A stretch of 64,000 nucleotides of DNA from assembly GCA_013176395.1 (NCBI GenBank), contig JABMLP010000011.1, positions 1,426,001 to 1,490,000 on the forward strand, read 5' to 3'. Below, in pieces: positions 39,241-48,795 of the stretch. Position numbers and translations under genes: made by a program. Each line of letters opens with the position of its first letter. Position 1 is the first letter of the stretch. This DNA is from Venturia oleaginea. Taxonomy: Eukaryota > Ascomycota > Dothideomycetes > Venturiales > Venturiaceae. The notes beneath the pieces were generated by a model. It had not been told where the DNA came from. It worked only from the letters and a program-made list of their open reading frames with translations, and did no database searches.

Positions 39241-40943
39241 GTCTGAGAGCAAATGGGCGCGGTTTGTATAGGCGACCGCTATCACCACACAACCCCAAAA
39301 TCATAACACCACTTTTACTTATTATATACGCGTCAAATTATTAGAATGGACTCTTTTATACCGCCCTCAAGTTCTCTGCTTTCAGCTGCCCCTTCCACAA
39401 GTCCTATTGTCCCACCGTCGAGTCAACTCTCTACACCTCCTGCCAGTTCCCCCACCTTTTTGGAAGAAGATTCGGATGATGAGTCCGAAGAAGATCTCGA
39501 GGACGCCGAAATAGAACTCGAAGATATACAGACTCCTGTCCCTCGCCCTTACCGTCCATATATACCTTCGTCGTCTACTCGCCTTCCGTCATCGTCATCG
39601 CGCCAGCCCAAAATCAGCGCGTCGGATAAGATACAAGAGGTCTTGGACTTGCTAAGCCTTCGTGGTTGGAGCTTCCAGGACTTCTTAAGAGCTTGGGTGG
39701 GAGCACGTCCTCGTGGCAGTGGTGGTGGGTCTATACAGCGCGATCTGGTAGAGGATATAAGGCATTCGCAATTCCGTACGGTTGAGCTTCGCCAGCGTGC
39801 ACTGAACAATGTTGCTAGCGAGTTGGTTACTGCTGGCTTGTTGACTATCCCGGCACCCCCATCTTCACTTGAAGCCGTTAGTATTACACTTCTCGCGGAG
39901 ATAGATACCCTCATTCTGTCGTCTACGGAATACTTTGGCAAATTCGGAGAAGGGGAGGTTGATTCCACAGTGCTCGAAAGACTTGATTTCGTCGCAGGCT
40001 GTAGCACGATCAATCGCTTTGCTCCTACCTGGTATACATTCATACCCCGTCTCTTGGTCAATAGGCATTGTGTGTAAACCTGGAACCTGCCGGAACTTAT
40101 AAGAGCTTGTCGATGCCTGCTCTACAACTTGCACTCACGGATACGCCACCCGATATCAGATTCCGGTGCGGGTGTGGTATTATCTAATTGGTTGCAGGAA
40201 CTTCGCGGAACCCCTGGGAGGTTGCGAATGCTGAACGTCGCGAGCTTAAAGGCACCAGTTGCTGACAAGTGTGCTACAGCTGGTGAAGAAGCTTGGTTGT
40301 AGGAGCTTCCCGGAACTCCTAGGATCTTACGAACACCGATGAATGCTGCAATGCGTCAGTATATAGCTTACGACAAATGGGCTTTCTCACGTCGATGAAC
40401 ACGACATATAGACTCATGATTATTTCGATGGAACAGGTACGAGGTGTGAGAGAGGGGTCCATCTTACCAGCATACGAAGTTTAGGGATAATGCGACCGGT
40501 GTGGTGGTGTATACATGTATGGTGTAGTTATCAGGGTTAGGGTCCGGATTTCGACGTTTACACCACCACTGTACAGAACACCACAACGCCTGGACTGGGA
40601 TTCTGAATACACTACGTACGAGATCAATATCAATCTCATGGGCTTCTTTATTATGGTGTTTATACCTCGAAATCTGCACGTTGGCCTGGGGGCCCAAAGG
40701 TCGGGCTTTTGGATAGCGGCCGCAGGCTTCAGAGTCGATGCACGCCAAATCCATGAGAAGACATTCGAGAATGGAGGTGGTATTTAAATAAAGTGTGCTA
40801 TATACAAGAAAACCAGCGCTATAAAGTTATGTCTTTGTTTGATGGATATTCGCGGTGTACATTGTGGTGTTTATAAAAACGCATAAATTCGAAGGTTGGT
40901 GATAGCGGCCGCCCATACAAACCGCGCCCATTTTCGCTCAGAC
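39241..40943 (+). mobile_element. TIR element with orphan ORF
   Basis: Inverted repeats of 47 bp at 39241-39287 and 40897-40943, about 90% identical, starting GTCTGAG and containing ATGGGCGCGGTTTGTAT and CCGCTATCACCA. It begins at the first base after the Gypsy C LTR. It holds one ORF and, at about 40085, 40190 and 40290, short repeats of the type GTTGYAGGARCTTC-CGGAAC. The superfamily is not recognised. Confidence 0.65.
39346..40077 (+). CDS. Orphan protein of the TIR element
   Basis: 243 residues. 1-45 are Ser/Pro-rich, 46-72 strongly acidic (EEDSDDESEEDLEDAEIEL), then Pro/Ser-rich to about 95. A folded-looking helical part follows, with QEVLDLLSLRGWSFQDFLRAW and LRQRALNNVASELV. The layout resembles the N-terminus of large fungal repeat-associated proteins, but I cannot assign a family. 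It is probably only the first part of a longer ancestral protein, since the element interior after 40077 has no matching ORF. The start is the first Met, 60 bp inside the left TIR. Confidence 0.5.
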   Translation: MDSFIPPSSSLLSAAPSTSPIVPPSSQLSTPPASSPTFLEEDSDDESEEDLEDAEIELEDIQTPVPRPYRPYIPSSSTRLPSSSSRQPKISASDKIQEVLDLLSLRGWSFQDFLRAWVGARPRGSGGGSIQRDLVEDIRHSQFRTVELRQRALNNVASELVTAGLLTIPAPPSSLEAVSITLLAEIDTLILSSTEYFGKFGEGEVDSTVLERLDFVAGCSTINRFAPTWYTFIPRLLVNRHCV

Positions 40944-41172
40944 GCTACGATTGTGTGTTTTTGGGGTGGTAGGGGTTCTTGGGTTTAATTGGTTGTAGGA
41001 GCTTGGTGGAGCTTGAAAGTGGGTCTGGGTAGGGGGGCATGTCGGTGGCGGAGCCACCGGTAGTTTTGATTGGATAAAGGAAGTTGGCGGAGTTTTTAGG
41101 AATTTGGGGTCTGGAGCGATACCGTAAATGGTCTAGCGCTTTCCACGAAAACACACAATTGTAGCGTCTGAT
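40933..41172. mobile_element. MITE, about 240 bp
   Basis: Ends are inverted: CAGACGCTACGATTGTGTG at the left and its near-complement (ACACAATTGTAGCGTCTG) at the right. Its left end overlaps the outer bases of the preceding element's right TIR. The interior has a GGTGGC/GCCACC hairpin. No ORF. Confidence 0.5.
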
Positions 41173-42014
41173 TTATGAGATAATGCACATGAATGCAATC
41201 AAATACATCCGCATACAAACGAATACATGTCCACGTGATAGTATCTGTAACAAATGCGGAGTCGAGCAACGACGGCTCTTGCGAGAAGCAACCGAGCCAA
41301 GGAGCGACGTCTCCTATCTTTTAGGAGGCCGCTCAACACTTACAAACAGAAGAGGAGAGATGTCACATCCTGGTACAGAAGGCACACTTGAGCTATACCG
41401 TTCTTACTTCCTTTATCACAATAGCTCCTGCTAGAGTACACACATCATATGTAAACATCAGCTCTACGGCTGAACATAGAAATACAATACACAGTGATAG
41501 ACATCATACATGTTTACATCACCTTGCAACCCTTACTGCAACAGGAGATGATCTATGGTCCAAAATGGACGCCAGATGTAGCAGCAGTACGAGCGACAAT
41601 TGCGTTCGTAGATGCTACCAAACGATTCAGCCGAGAGACGGAGTAGTCTCTACCAAAACCAAAACCAAAACCAACTCCGAGCATGTGGACTTACTCATCA
41701 AGATAGTACCCATGCAAGCAGCAATTCTAGATCCGATACCCCCTTTTACTAACCGCCAATATCTGATCCCATCAGTCTATTGGCCAACGGTAAGTTTCGC
41801 CTTTCGTTTTTGTTGTTGTTTCTGGAGTTTTGGTCAATTTAATGATTCAGTATGTTGAAAAGACGCTATACGAAAATAAATGTTTGGGCTTGGAATGAAG
41901 GGAGAGTTGACAGTTGGAAACAATGTATAATAGACAATCGGTAGTGTCCCCCTGGAGCCATACTAGCCCGACGGGTGTATTGAATCCATCCATCCATCCA
42001 TCCCGTCCATCTAT
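41173..42014. other. Unassigned DNA left of the Copia element
   Basis: One stretch (41550-41645) reads IYGPKWTPDVAAVRATIAF and may be an old exon, but no gene can be built. A CATC microsatellite (41980-42000) lies just before the Copia target site. Confidence 0.35.
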
Positions 42015-42182
42015 TGTTGGAAGGAGTATCCTCATGCTATTGCCTCCACCTGCGCCAGCGTGGCTACTCTCTGTCACTGGAGTTTGTTTACTGCCCAATT
42101 GGGCTTAGTGTATTACTATATAGCTGAGATCCTCCGGATCTCACCCTCAATACACTTGTTACTCAACTTTCATACTTCAACA
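42015..42182 (+). repeat. 5' LTR of Copia element
   Basis: 168 bp from TGTTGGAAGG to CTTCAACA; the perfect match at 45991-46158 is the 3' LTR. Confidence 0.9.
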
Positions 42183-42194
42183 GGTTATGAGCCC
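42183..42194 (+). promoter_or_regulatory. Half-tRNA primer-binding site
   Basis: GGTTATGAGCCC directly follows the LTR. It is complementary to the anticodon arm of fungal initiator tRNA-Met (GGGCUCAUAACC in yeast), the internal site used by Drosophila copia and yeast Ty5 after tRNA cleavage. It does not match a tRNA 3' end. Confidence 0.7.
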
Positions 42195-42380
42195 GGCATC
42201 ACGCCGCGCGCTCCTCCGATATACAGCACCTTACTGAGCATCACTGCTTCACATTTGTTGTTCATCATCGCTGCTGTTGTTGCTGCCGACGCTCCGCTAC
42301 CCGGCGTACAGCACACCGTACCAGCACAGCACGGCACCCACCTTTACCTCTGAAGCAGACTTCAGACCACCTCTGTCATC

Positions 42381-45300
42381 ATGTCATCTTCCTTCAGCTT
42401 CAAGCTTGACCCCAACTCGCTGCCCAAGCTTTCTGCCCGCGGCGATAACTACACAGAATGGCGCTCCGCGTGGACTGTCGCACTCAGGTACGCTGGCCTC
42501 TGGCCGATCGTGTCTGGCAAGAAGACAAAGCCCGCCGCCGTCGCTGGGACTGGCGCAGAAGCTCGCGAGGAGCTCATCGACAAGTGGGACGCCGACGACA
42601 ACAAGGCCATGGTCATGCTGCTCTCGTCGGTACACAACGACCTCACGATGTCCATCGCGTCGTGCGACACGTCACCCGAGGCCTGGAAACACCTCGGCAG
42701 CCGATTCGACCGCGATACCGGCAACGCGTCCATCACCCTCTTCCGGTCGCTCACAAACCTCCGCTACGCGGATGGAGACGACCTCAGACTACACCTGGAC
42801 GAGTTCCATCAGCGATGGACTCGCATGGCAAAGCGATGCGCTGGCTCTTCACAGAGCGTCGCAAAAGCCATGAAGGCAATGTTTGAATCGGATGAGGTCA
42901 AGGGCTCATTCTTCCTGGCCACCCTACCAGATACTATGGACCACGTCATCGACAACCTCAGCTCTCGTGACGTTACCAAGTTTGTCGACATCGAACCCAA
43001 GATCCTCGACATCTCCGACAAGCACTCCCTCGACGCTGACTCCTCTACCGCGTACGCTGCGAAACAATCCGCCGCGCGCGGCGCCAAACAGAACCAAGGT
43101 GGCGCACGCGGAACGCGTCCGGCTACTAATACTACCGAATGCTCCTGGTGCCGCAAGCACAACATGACGTTCATTGGGCACGCCTACACGAACTGTAACG
43201 AGCTCAAGAAACACAAGGAGCAACAGCAGCGCAAAGGCAACGGCGCGCCAAAGGAGACGAAGAATGGCGCAAAACGTCAAAAGGCGAACAACGCGAACGC
43301 CGCTGAATCATCAGACGATGAGGACGACGAGGACAGCGCAACTGAGGTGGTGAGCTTCATAGCACATTACCGCGCCACCAACGCCACTGCCGGCGCAACC
43401 ATTGACCTGACTGGATCACCACCGCAGTCGACGCGGACCACGATGATCAACGTAAACGGCAAGCAATCACGCGAAACTATAAGTGCTCACGCCGCAATAC
43501 GTCGGCCCTCAGCAATCGATCCTCCCACAGTATGGCTTCTTGACACTGGTGCCTCGCGGCACATGACTGGCTGCGCCGATGATTTCGTGTCCTTGTCACC
43601 CAAGCAAGGAACGATCACGGTGGCCGGCGGTATCAAGTTACCCATCAATGGTGTTGGACTCGTTCGATTACGCTGCAGAATGCCTGACAGATCCACCAAG
43701 ATCGTCGAACTGACCAACGTCCTCTACAGTAGCGAGCTCTATGGTACACGGCTCTTCTCCTGGAGTTATGTCCGTCACCATCACAACCTCGAATTGCACG
43801 GCAAAGCAAACGACATCTTCCTCACGCGCAACGGCGCCACGGTACTGTGGGCACGGCACGCGGACGGCGTTGTACAAATCCAAACTAAAACGAAACCCAC
43901 AGCGCACGTTGCCTCGACCGAATCCCACGCGCCAACTAACCGAGACCTGACGCGCAAATCGTCACTACACAAAACCGAGACCGCACCTGCTGCAACCGTC
44001 AGTGCACCATCTTGGCCAACACTGGCGCAGAAGACTGCATGCTTCTCATCGTATACGGAGTTTCATCACTCAGTCGGTCATCTTCACGTCCCAAACCCTG
44101 CAAGGATATACAATGATGGGCACCTGGTACCGGCGAAACCTCATGACTTCCACTGCGACATGTGCTCCCTCAGCAAGTCCAAGCGACAGCGGCCTGCGCC
44201 ATCCCCACCAGTACTGGCGCGCACCATCAAGCCGCTCGAAGTCATACACTCAGACTTGTCAGGGAAGTTTCCTCGCCCAAGCCTTGGAGGCGCACGTTAC
44301 TTCATATCCTTCATCTGCCAAGCAACTCGCTACTCCTGGATCAAGCTTCTTAAGCTGAAGTCTGATGGCCCCCAGGCGATCCGCGAATTCATCGCCTTCG
44401 CAAATACTCAATACAACGCTCAGATGAGTACTGCGAACATCCACATACACAGCTCTACGGTAAAACGCTTCAAGTCTGACAACGGCGGCGAATACCGCGC
44501 CGCTGCCCAGGACCTTCGGCGCATGGGCATACAACATGACATGGTCCCACCTTACCATCATGAGCTCAATGGCGTCGCAGAACGGTGGAATCAGTCCATC
44601 ATTCAGATCGCTCGATCAATGATCCCTACTGACAGTCAGCTGTTCCTTTGGGGTGAGGCTGTGCAGACAGCCAATTTCCTCAAGAACATATCCCCTCACG
44701 CTGCTGACAAACTGGGTCGTACGCCGCATGAATTACTCATTGGCGCGAAACCATCCATCAAGCATCTGCACCCATTCGGCTCCAAAATCTTCGCTCACAT
44801 ACCTGTAGAAGCTCGCAAGCCTGGCTCCAAGCTCTTGCATAGAGCGGAGGAAGGCATCTTCGTTGGGTATGGGCGCAACACCAAAACTGCGAGGGTCTAC
44901 ATCCCATCGCGTCATGTCATCATGGAAACTCGCAACCTGCGCTTTGAGCCTTTCTCAAGGTCTCAGACTGCGCCGTATTTCCAACCGGTGGCGGAGAATG
45001 AGATACCAGCTGCTGAACCAGTCTCTACATCTCCAAGACGGCCTCAAAACAAAGATCGTCGGCCGTCGGGGGACACTTTTGCCACACCTCCTACATCACC
45101 AACGTGGTCCACGACGACAGCGTACACCCCATCCCGGCTTGAAGCTGGGGTACCTTTGGACCACTCGTACGATCAGCCTGCGCCAACGCCTGTGCAGCCC
45201 AGCGCAGAAAATGGACAACACACGCGCTCCGCTCCACCCACCTCTGCACCCGGCGCTGGAGCAAGAGGAACTCGAAGGGAGACGCGACCGTCACAGGACC

Positions 45301-45941
45301 TGTCTGATCCAGTCGAGCTCCGACGCTCCAAACGAGTTGCTAAACCTTCACGCAAAGCCGCAGACAACGCTGAAGCGTCATTGGCTTTGGAAGACATGCT
45401 TGCGCCAGATGATGAGAACATGGCGCACGCTGTGGCTTGCGTCACCAAGGCAGACATCGACCACGAGATACCTCGCACGTTCAATGAAGCTGTCAACGCC
45501 ACTAACTCCCCTTTGTGGGTTACACCGATCAACAAAGAAATCCAAGCACATCGTGACAATGGCACATGGGTGATGGAACACAATCCTCCGCCAAACCTCA
45601 AGCTCGTTGGCACACGCTGGGTCTTTGACATCAAGCGCGACGAGCATGGAAAGGTCGTCAAGCGCAAAGCCCGCCTGGTGGCACAAGGCTTCTCACAACG
45701 TCCTGGGGTGGATTTTGACAACGAGCCCGCCCTGTCGCTCATCAAGGACCACAGGATCAGCAATCGTTCTAAACATATCAACGTTCACTACCACTTCGTC
45801 CGGGAGCGATTCGTCCTGGGTGAATACGCCATCGAGCATGTCTGCTCCGCTGACAACCTCGCCGACATTGGTACTAAATCACTACCACGACCCCTCCTGG
45901 ATAACCTCCGAGGCCGTATTTGTGCAACTACTGCGCCATGA
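42381..45941 (+). CDS. Copia Gag-Pol with in-frame RT deletion
   Basis: 1186 codons, uninterrupted. Gag part: LSARGDNYTEWRSAWTVAL (about 18-36) and a Cys/His motif CSWCRKHNMTFIGHAYTNC (about 255). Protease WLLDTGASRHMTG (about 390). Integrase zinc finger FHHSVGHLHVPNPAR...CDMCSLSK and DDE core (IHSDLSGKF, FKSDNGGEYR, NGVAERWNQS). Then KRKARLVAQGFSQRPGVDFD, the start of RT, is joined directly to NEPALSLIKDHRISNRSKHI and NLADIGTKSL, the RNase H end. About 400 codons, including the YVDD box, are missing without a frame change. The product could form particles and integrate but not reverse-transcribe. Confidence 0.9.
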   Translation: MSSSFSFKLDPNSLPKLSARGDNYTEWRSAWTVALRYAGLWPIVSGKKTKPAAVAGTGAEAREELIDKWDADDNKAMVMLLSSVHNDLTMSIASCDTSPEAWKHLGSRFDRDTGNASITLFRSLTNLRYADGDDLRLHLDEFHQRWTRMAKRCAGSSQSVAKAMKAMFESDEVKGSFFLATLPDTMDHVIDNLSSRDVTKFVDIEPKILDISDKHSLDADSSTAYAAKQSAARGAKQNQGGARGTRPATNTTECSWCRKHNMTFIGHAYTNCNELKKHKEQQQRKGNGAPKETKNGAKRQKANNANAAESSDDEDDEDSATEVVSFIAHYRATNATAGATIDLTGSPPQSTRTTMINVNGKQSRETISAHAAIRRPSAIDPPTVWLLDTGASRHMTGCADDFVSLSPKQGTITVAGGIKLPINGVGLVRLRCRMPDRSTKIVELTNVLYSSELYGTRLFSWSYVRHHHNLELHGKANDIFLTRNGATVLWARHADGVVQIQTKTKPTAHVASTESHAPTNRDLTRKSSLHKTETAPAATVSAPSWPTLAQKTACFSSYTEFHHSVGHLHVPNPARIYNDGHLVPAKPHDFHCDMCSLSKSKRQRPAPSPPVLARTIKPLEVIHSDLSGKFPRPSLGGARYFISFICQATRYSWIKLLKLKSDGPQAIREFIAFANTQYNAQMSTANIHIHSSTVKRFKSDNGGEYRAAAQDLRRMGIQHDMVPPYHHELNGVAERWNQSIIQIARSMIPTDSQLFLWGEAVQTANFLKNISPHAADKLGRTPHELLIGAKPSIKHLHPFGSKIFAHIPVEARKPGSKLLHRAEEGIFVGYGRNTKTARVYIPSRHVIMETRNLRFEPFSRSQTAPYFQPVAENEIPAAEPVSTSPRRPQNKDRRPSGDTFATPPTSPTWSTTTAYTPSRLEAGVPLDHSYDQPAPTPVQPSAENGQHTRSAPPTSAPGAGARGTRRETRPSQDLSDPVELRRSKRVAKPSRKAADNAEASLALEDMLAPDDENMAHAVACVTKADIDHEIPRTFNEAVNATNSPLWVTPINKEIQAHRDNGTWVMEHNPPPNLKLVGTRWVFDIKRDEHGKVVKRKARLVAQGFSQRPGVDFDNEPALSLIKDHRISNRSKHINVHYHFVRERFVLGEYAIEHVCSADNLADIGTKSLPRPLLDNLRGRICATTAP

Positions 45942-45990
45942 ATGGGGGGACTGGCACTGATGGGAGGAACATCGTTCGGATTCGGGGGAC

Positions 45991-46158
45991 TGTTGGAAGG
46001 AGTATCCTCATGCTATTGCCTCCACCTGCGCCAGCGTGGCTACTCTCTGTCACTGGAGTTTGTTTACTGCCCAATTGGGCTTAGTGTATTACTATATAGC
46101 TGAGATCCTCCGGATCTCACCCTCAATACACTTGTTACTCAACTTTCATACTTCAACA
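45991..46158 (+). repeat. 3' LTR of Copia element
   Basis: 168 bp, identical by eye to 42015-42182; preceded by a G-rich tract ATTCGGGGGAC that may serve as polypurine primer. Confidence 0.9.
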
Positions 46159-47395
46159 TCTATGTCCCTGCATACGTTCCTATGCCTTTCAAGCTCAAAG
46201 GCTTGCCATTCCATAGTGTCGTAGCCATTGAATTGGCTCGAGATTGGGAGAAGATTTTAAGCTGGTGAAATGTCTGACTTTCGCAAGGATTTAAAAGGAT
46301 ATTTTTGCTACAATGCGGATGCGAGGCAAGGTTGACAACGCTGGGGCTGCTTGACATTCAAAACCCCAGAGATCACAGTACACGGCCATAGATTTCTCCT
46401 GTCGGCCTTTTTGATCTTGGCTTATTATCAGTGCTTACGAAACCAGGCCGATTTTTCGCGCACCAGCCCGGCAGCGAAACTATCTTTCATGCCACCAGAA
46501 TTACTGAAAGAGACTCTAATACTGCTGGGCTATCGACGTAGCTATTAGGCCGCCTTTCGTGCACCCTGACAGCTTGGCCCGGATTGTCGCTTCGTGGAAG
46601 CCTGCTGTGGAGACTACAACGACAATGGTTAGTACCAACTTTTAACTTGAAGACCAGCAAGACTTCGATCTTGCCGAGGTGGAATGGTTTTGCTGTTGTG
46701 CCTATCAACAGCACATGCGCCATTCACCACGTTCTCTAGGCCGTCGCGGGCCACTCGTTCCTGGAGAAGATGTCGGTAGTACAAGACGAGCGCGCTAGCA
46801 TTTTATGCAGCTCACTGTCTGCAAATATCCGCTACGATACAACATAATTGAAGTTTGCACCTCGAGACAACAGGACCAGATGTCAGTTCAATGCATTTAT
46901 ACACGGTTCTGCAAATCTCTTTCTCCAAAGATAAGTTCATGAACACACTGCACTACATTTACTCTGCGGAGGAGCCACGGTAATCTCAAGTCCAACCAGA
47001 AATTATTCTTGTTTCAAAACATCTCAATTTCTCATCCATTGGCGGTTGCTTCCGAGCCGTATCCTTCTTCATCGCCCCTCTCAACCAGCGTGGGGAGGGT
47101 CGCACTGGACTCAATCAGGCGTCTTGAGCGCGTTTCTCTCTTTAACACAACAATCTCTAAACGGTTGAAGGGTCGCACTGGACTCCGCCAACCCAAAAAT
47201 ATATTTCCGTACATTACGACTCTCTATGGCACGTATATACAATCTTTTCCACCTATTGTCGTTTGTGCATTGTCACGGCGAGCATTGAACCAGACAGAAT
47301 GACTTAAGATTCCATTTACTCAGTGTGATGAGAGAATATCAGATAGAGAGTAAGTGACTACGGGGCGCGCGAGTTGATGTTCCTCTCGCCACAGT
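46159..47395. other. Unassigned DNA right of the Copia element
   Basis: The first bases after the target site read YVPMPFKLKGLPFHSVVAIEL in one frame and may be the tail of an old exon. At 46485-46530 MPPELLKETLILLGYR recalls an F-box start but is followed at once by stops. No gene supported. Confidence 0.3.
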
Positions 47396-47743
47396 GTGGC
47401 TGCGACACGTTGTCATGTGACAAAGATGGCCACCATGCCGTGCCGTCACAAATTATATTGCAAAGCTGAAACAGAGTTGACATGGGTCTTGCAGTATGAT
47501 AATCAGCGAGCTTGCGAGCTGGTAACAAGTAACAATACCAATGCCAACGCCAATTCCCTTCCACTATCCATACCTCATCAGGCTATCCAGATAAGGAAGG
47601 AAATAACAGATATCTCAAACATTCGCCTGTGGTTCGTTACGTCTCTGTACGGGCTTTTATTCGCTGTCTCTGTCATTTACTCACGGCGGCGTCGAGCGAT
47701 GCCCTCTCAGAAGGAGAAAGTGAAAGAAAATACAGACTCGTAG
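47396..47743 (+). CDS. Hypothetical small membrane protein
   Basis: 115 codons. The C-terminal part has a plausible single membrane span (IRLWFVTSLYGLLFAVSVIY) followed by a basic RRRR stop-transfer end. The N-terminal part is unremarkable. No family recognised and no splice evidence; it may be chance. Confidence 0.2.
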   Translation: MAATRCHVTKMATMPCRHKLYCKAETELTWVLQYDNQRACELVTSNNTNANANSLPLSIPHQAIQIRKEITDISNIRLWFVTSLYGLLFAVSVIYSRRRRAMPSQKEKVKENTDS

Positions 47744-47961
47744 AATCTTTAATCCTTTTATTTCCAAGTAAATTTTAACAGTCGGAGTCTAGTGATAGCG
47801 CGGCGGTATGTTTTGGACGCTGTGTTCCTAATCTGAGAAATGGATGAGATATTGGTGATATAGGGTGAGGTCGGGAGTGGGGTCCTGGTGACGCTGATGG
47901 TGATGTTGTAGTGGGTGACGTGGTGATAATAGGCGTAAGATGAGGTCTTGTTCACTATTGA

Positions 47962-48219
47962 CTAAGCTGGCTGCATAGCGTGGTTTTCGCCTCGGAGCTC
48001 TTGAACTTGTCGCTGGTGCTCTTGAATTTGTTGTTCTTCTTTGAACATCGCCAGCGTATCTGCGGCGTATTTTCCATTGCTTGGAGAAAGGATTCGATGT
48101 TTACTGGGGTTTGTATCGCTTGGGTATCGATACGCTAATTCAAGGCTGAAATGCGCTTGCATATTGTCTTCCCCTTCTTTACTAGCTGACTTTGTTGAAA
48201 GCAAGTGGAATAGGTACAA
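47962..48219 (-). CDS. Hypothetical, possible last exon
   Basis: 85 codons with a charged, heptad-like C-terminus (LAMFKEEQQIQEHQRQVQEL) suggesting a short coiled coil. The upstream half has a normal composition. I could not find convincing upstream exons, so it may be the end of a decayed gene. Confidence 0.25.
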   Translation of the reverse strand: MYLFHLLSTKSASKEGEDNMQAHFSLELAYRYPSDTNPSKHRILSPSNGKYAADTLAMFKEEQQIQEHQRQVQELRGENHAMQPA

Positions 48220-48780
48220 AAGACATGGAATTGACTTTGAGTCAGATCACAATATTCAACACCCATCTCAGATCACAATAGCGCTGTTTCGTTCGTTCAG
48301 ACTATGCTTTCCAAAACATACTCGGCTCTCGAGGAGCATGAAATTCCAGTACTAGCGACATAAGCGAATGGAAAGTTCCCTACTTTCTTTTCCTTCAACG
48401 AAGTAAGCCGCTCGAAATTATGATGATGGTACTCAACTTTAGCATTCCTGAAGTCCAAGATTGGGTGTGTACTGGTTTCTAATTTTCCGTGCAAAAACCT
48501 GGAAATTTTGTCGATTTGAAGCACGACACGAGAAAGAAATCAGGGGGAAGGCGCTCATTCTAGTTGAATGGTCTTGATTCTGTGTCTGACTCCTCAACAA
48601 GTGATGATGAATTTCATTATTACATATACTATCAAAACTTACTCCGAATTCTCTCACGATTCCCTCTACTTGGAAATATGATACTCGGTAGAAGGGTAAG
48701 AAGAACTTTGGGATAATTAAAGATATTTACGCGTAACCTAGTATATTTTCTTTGTGGATGGATTCTTGGGTGTGTCTTTA
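48220..48780. other. Intergenic, no gene
   Basis: Short overlapping ORFs only; nothing recognisable before the second retroposon copy. Confidence 0.4.
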
Positions 48781-48795
48781 TCGACTTTTTGTTGA

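Larger units (their letters stand above)
42015..46158 (+). mobile_element. Copia element, RT core deleted in frame
   Basis: LTRs 42015-42182 and 45991-46158 (168 bp) are identical by eye; target duplication TCTAT on both sides (42010-42014, 46159-46163). One ORF with gag, protease and integrase, but only edges of RT and RNase H. The clean ends show recent insertion. Confidence 0.9.
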
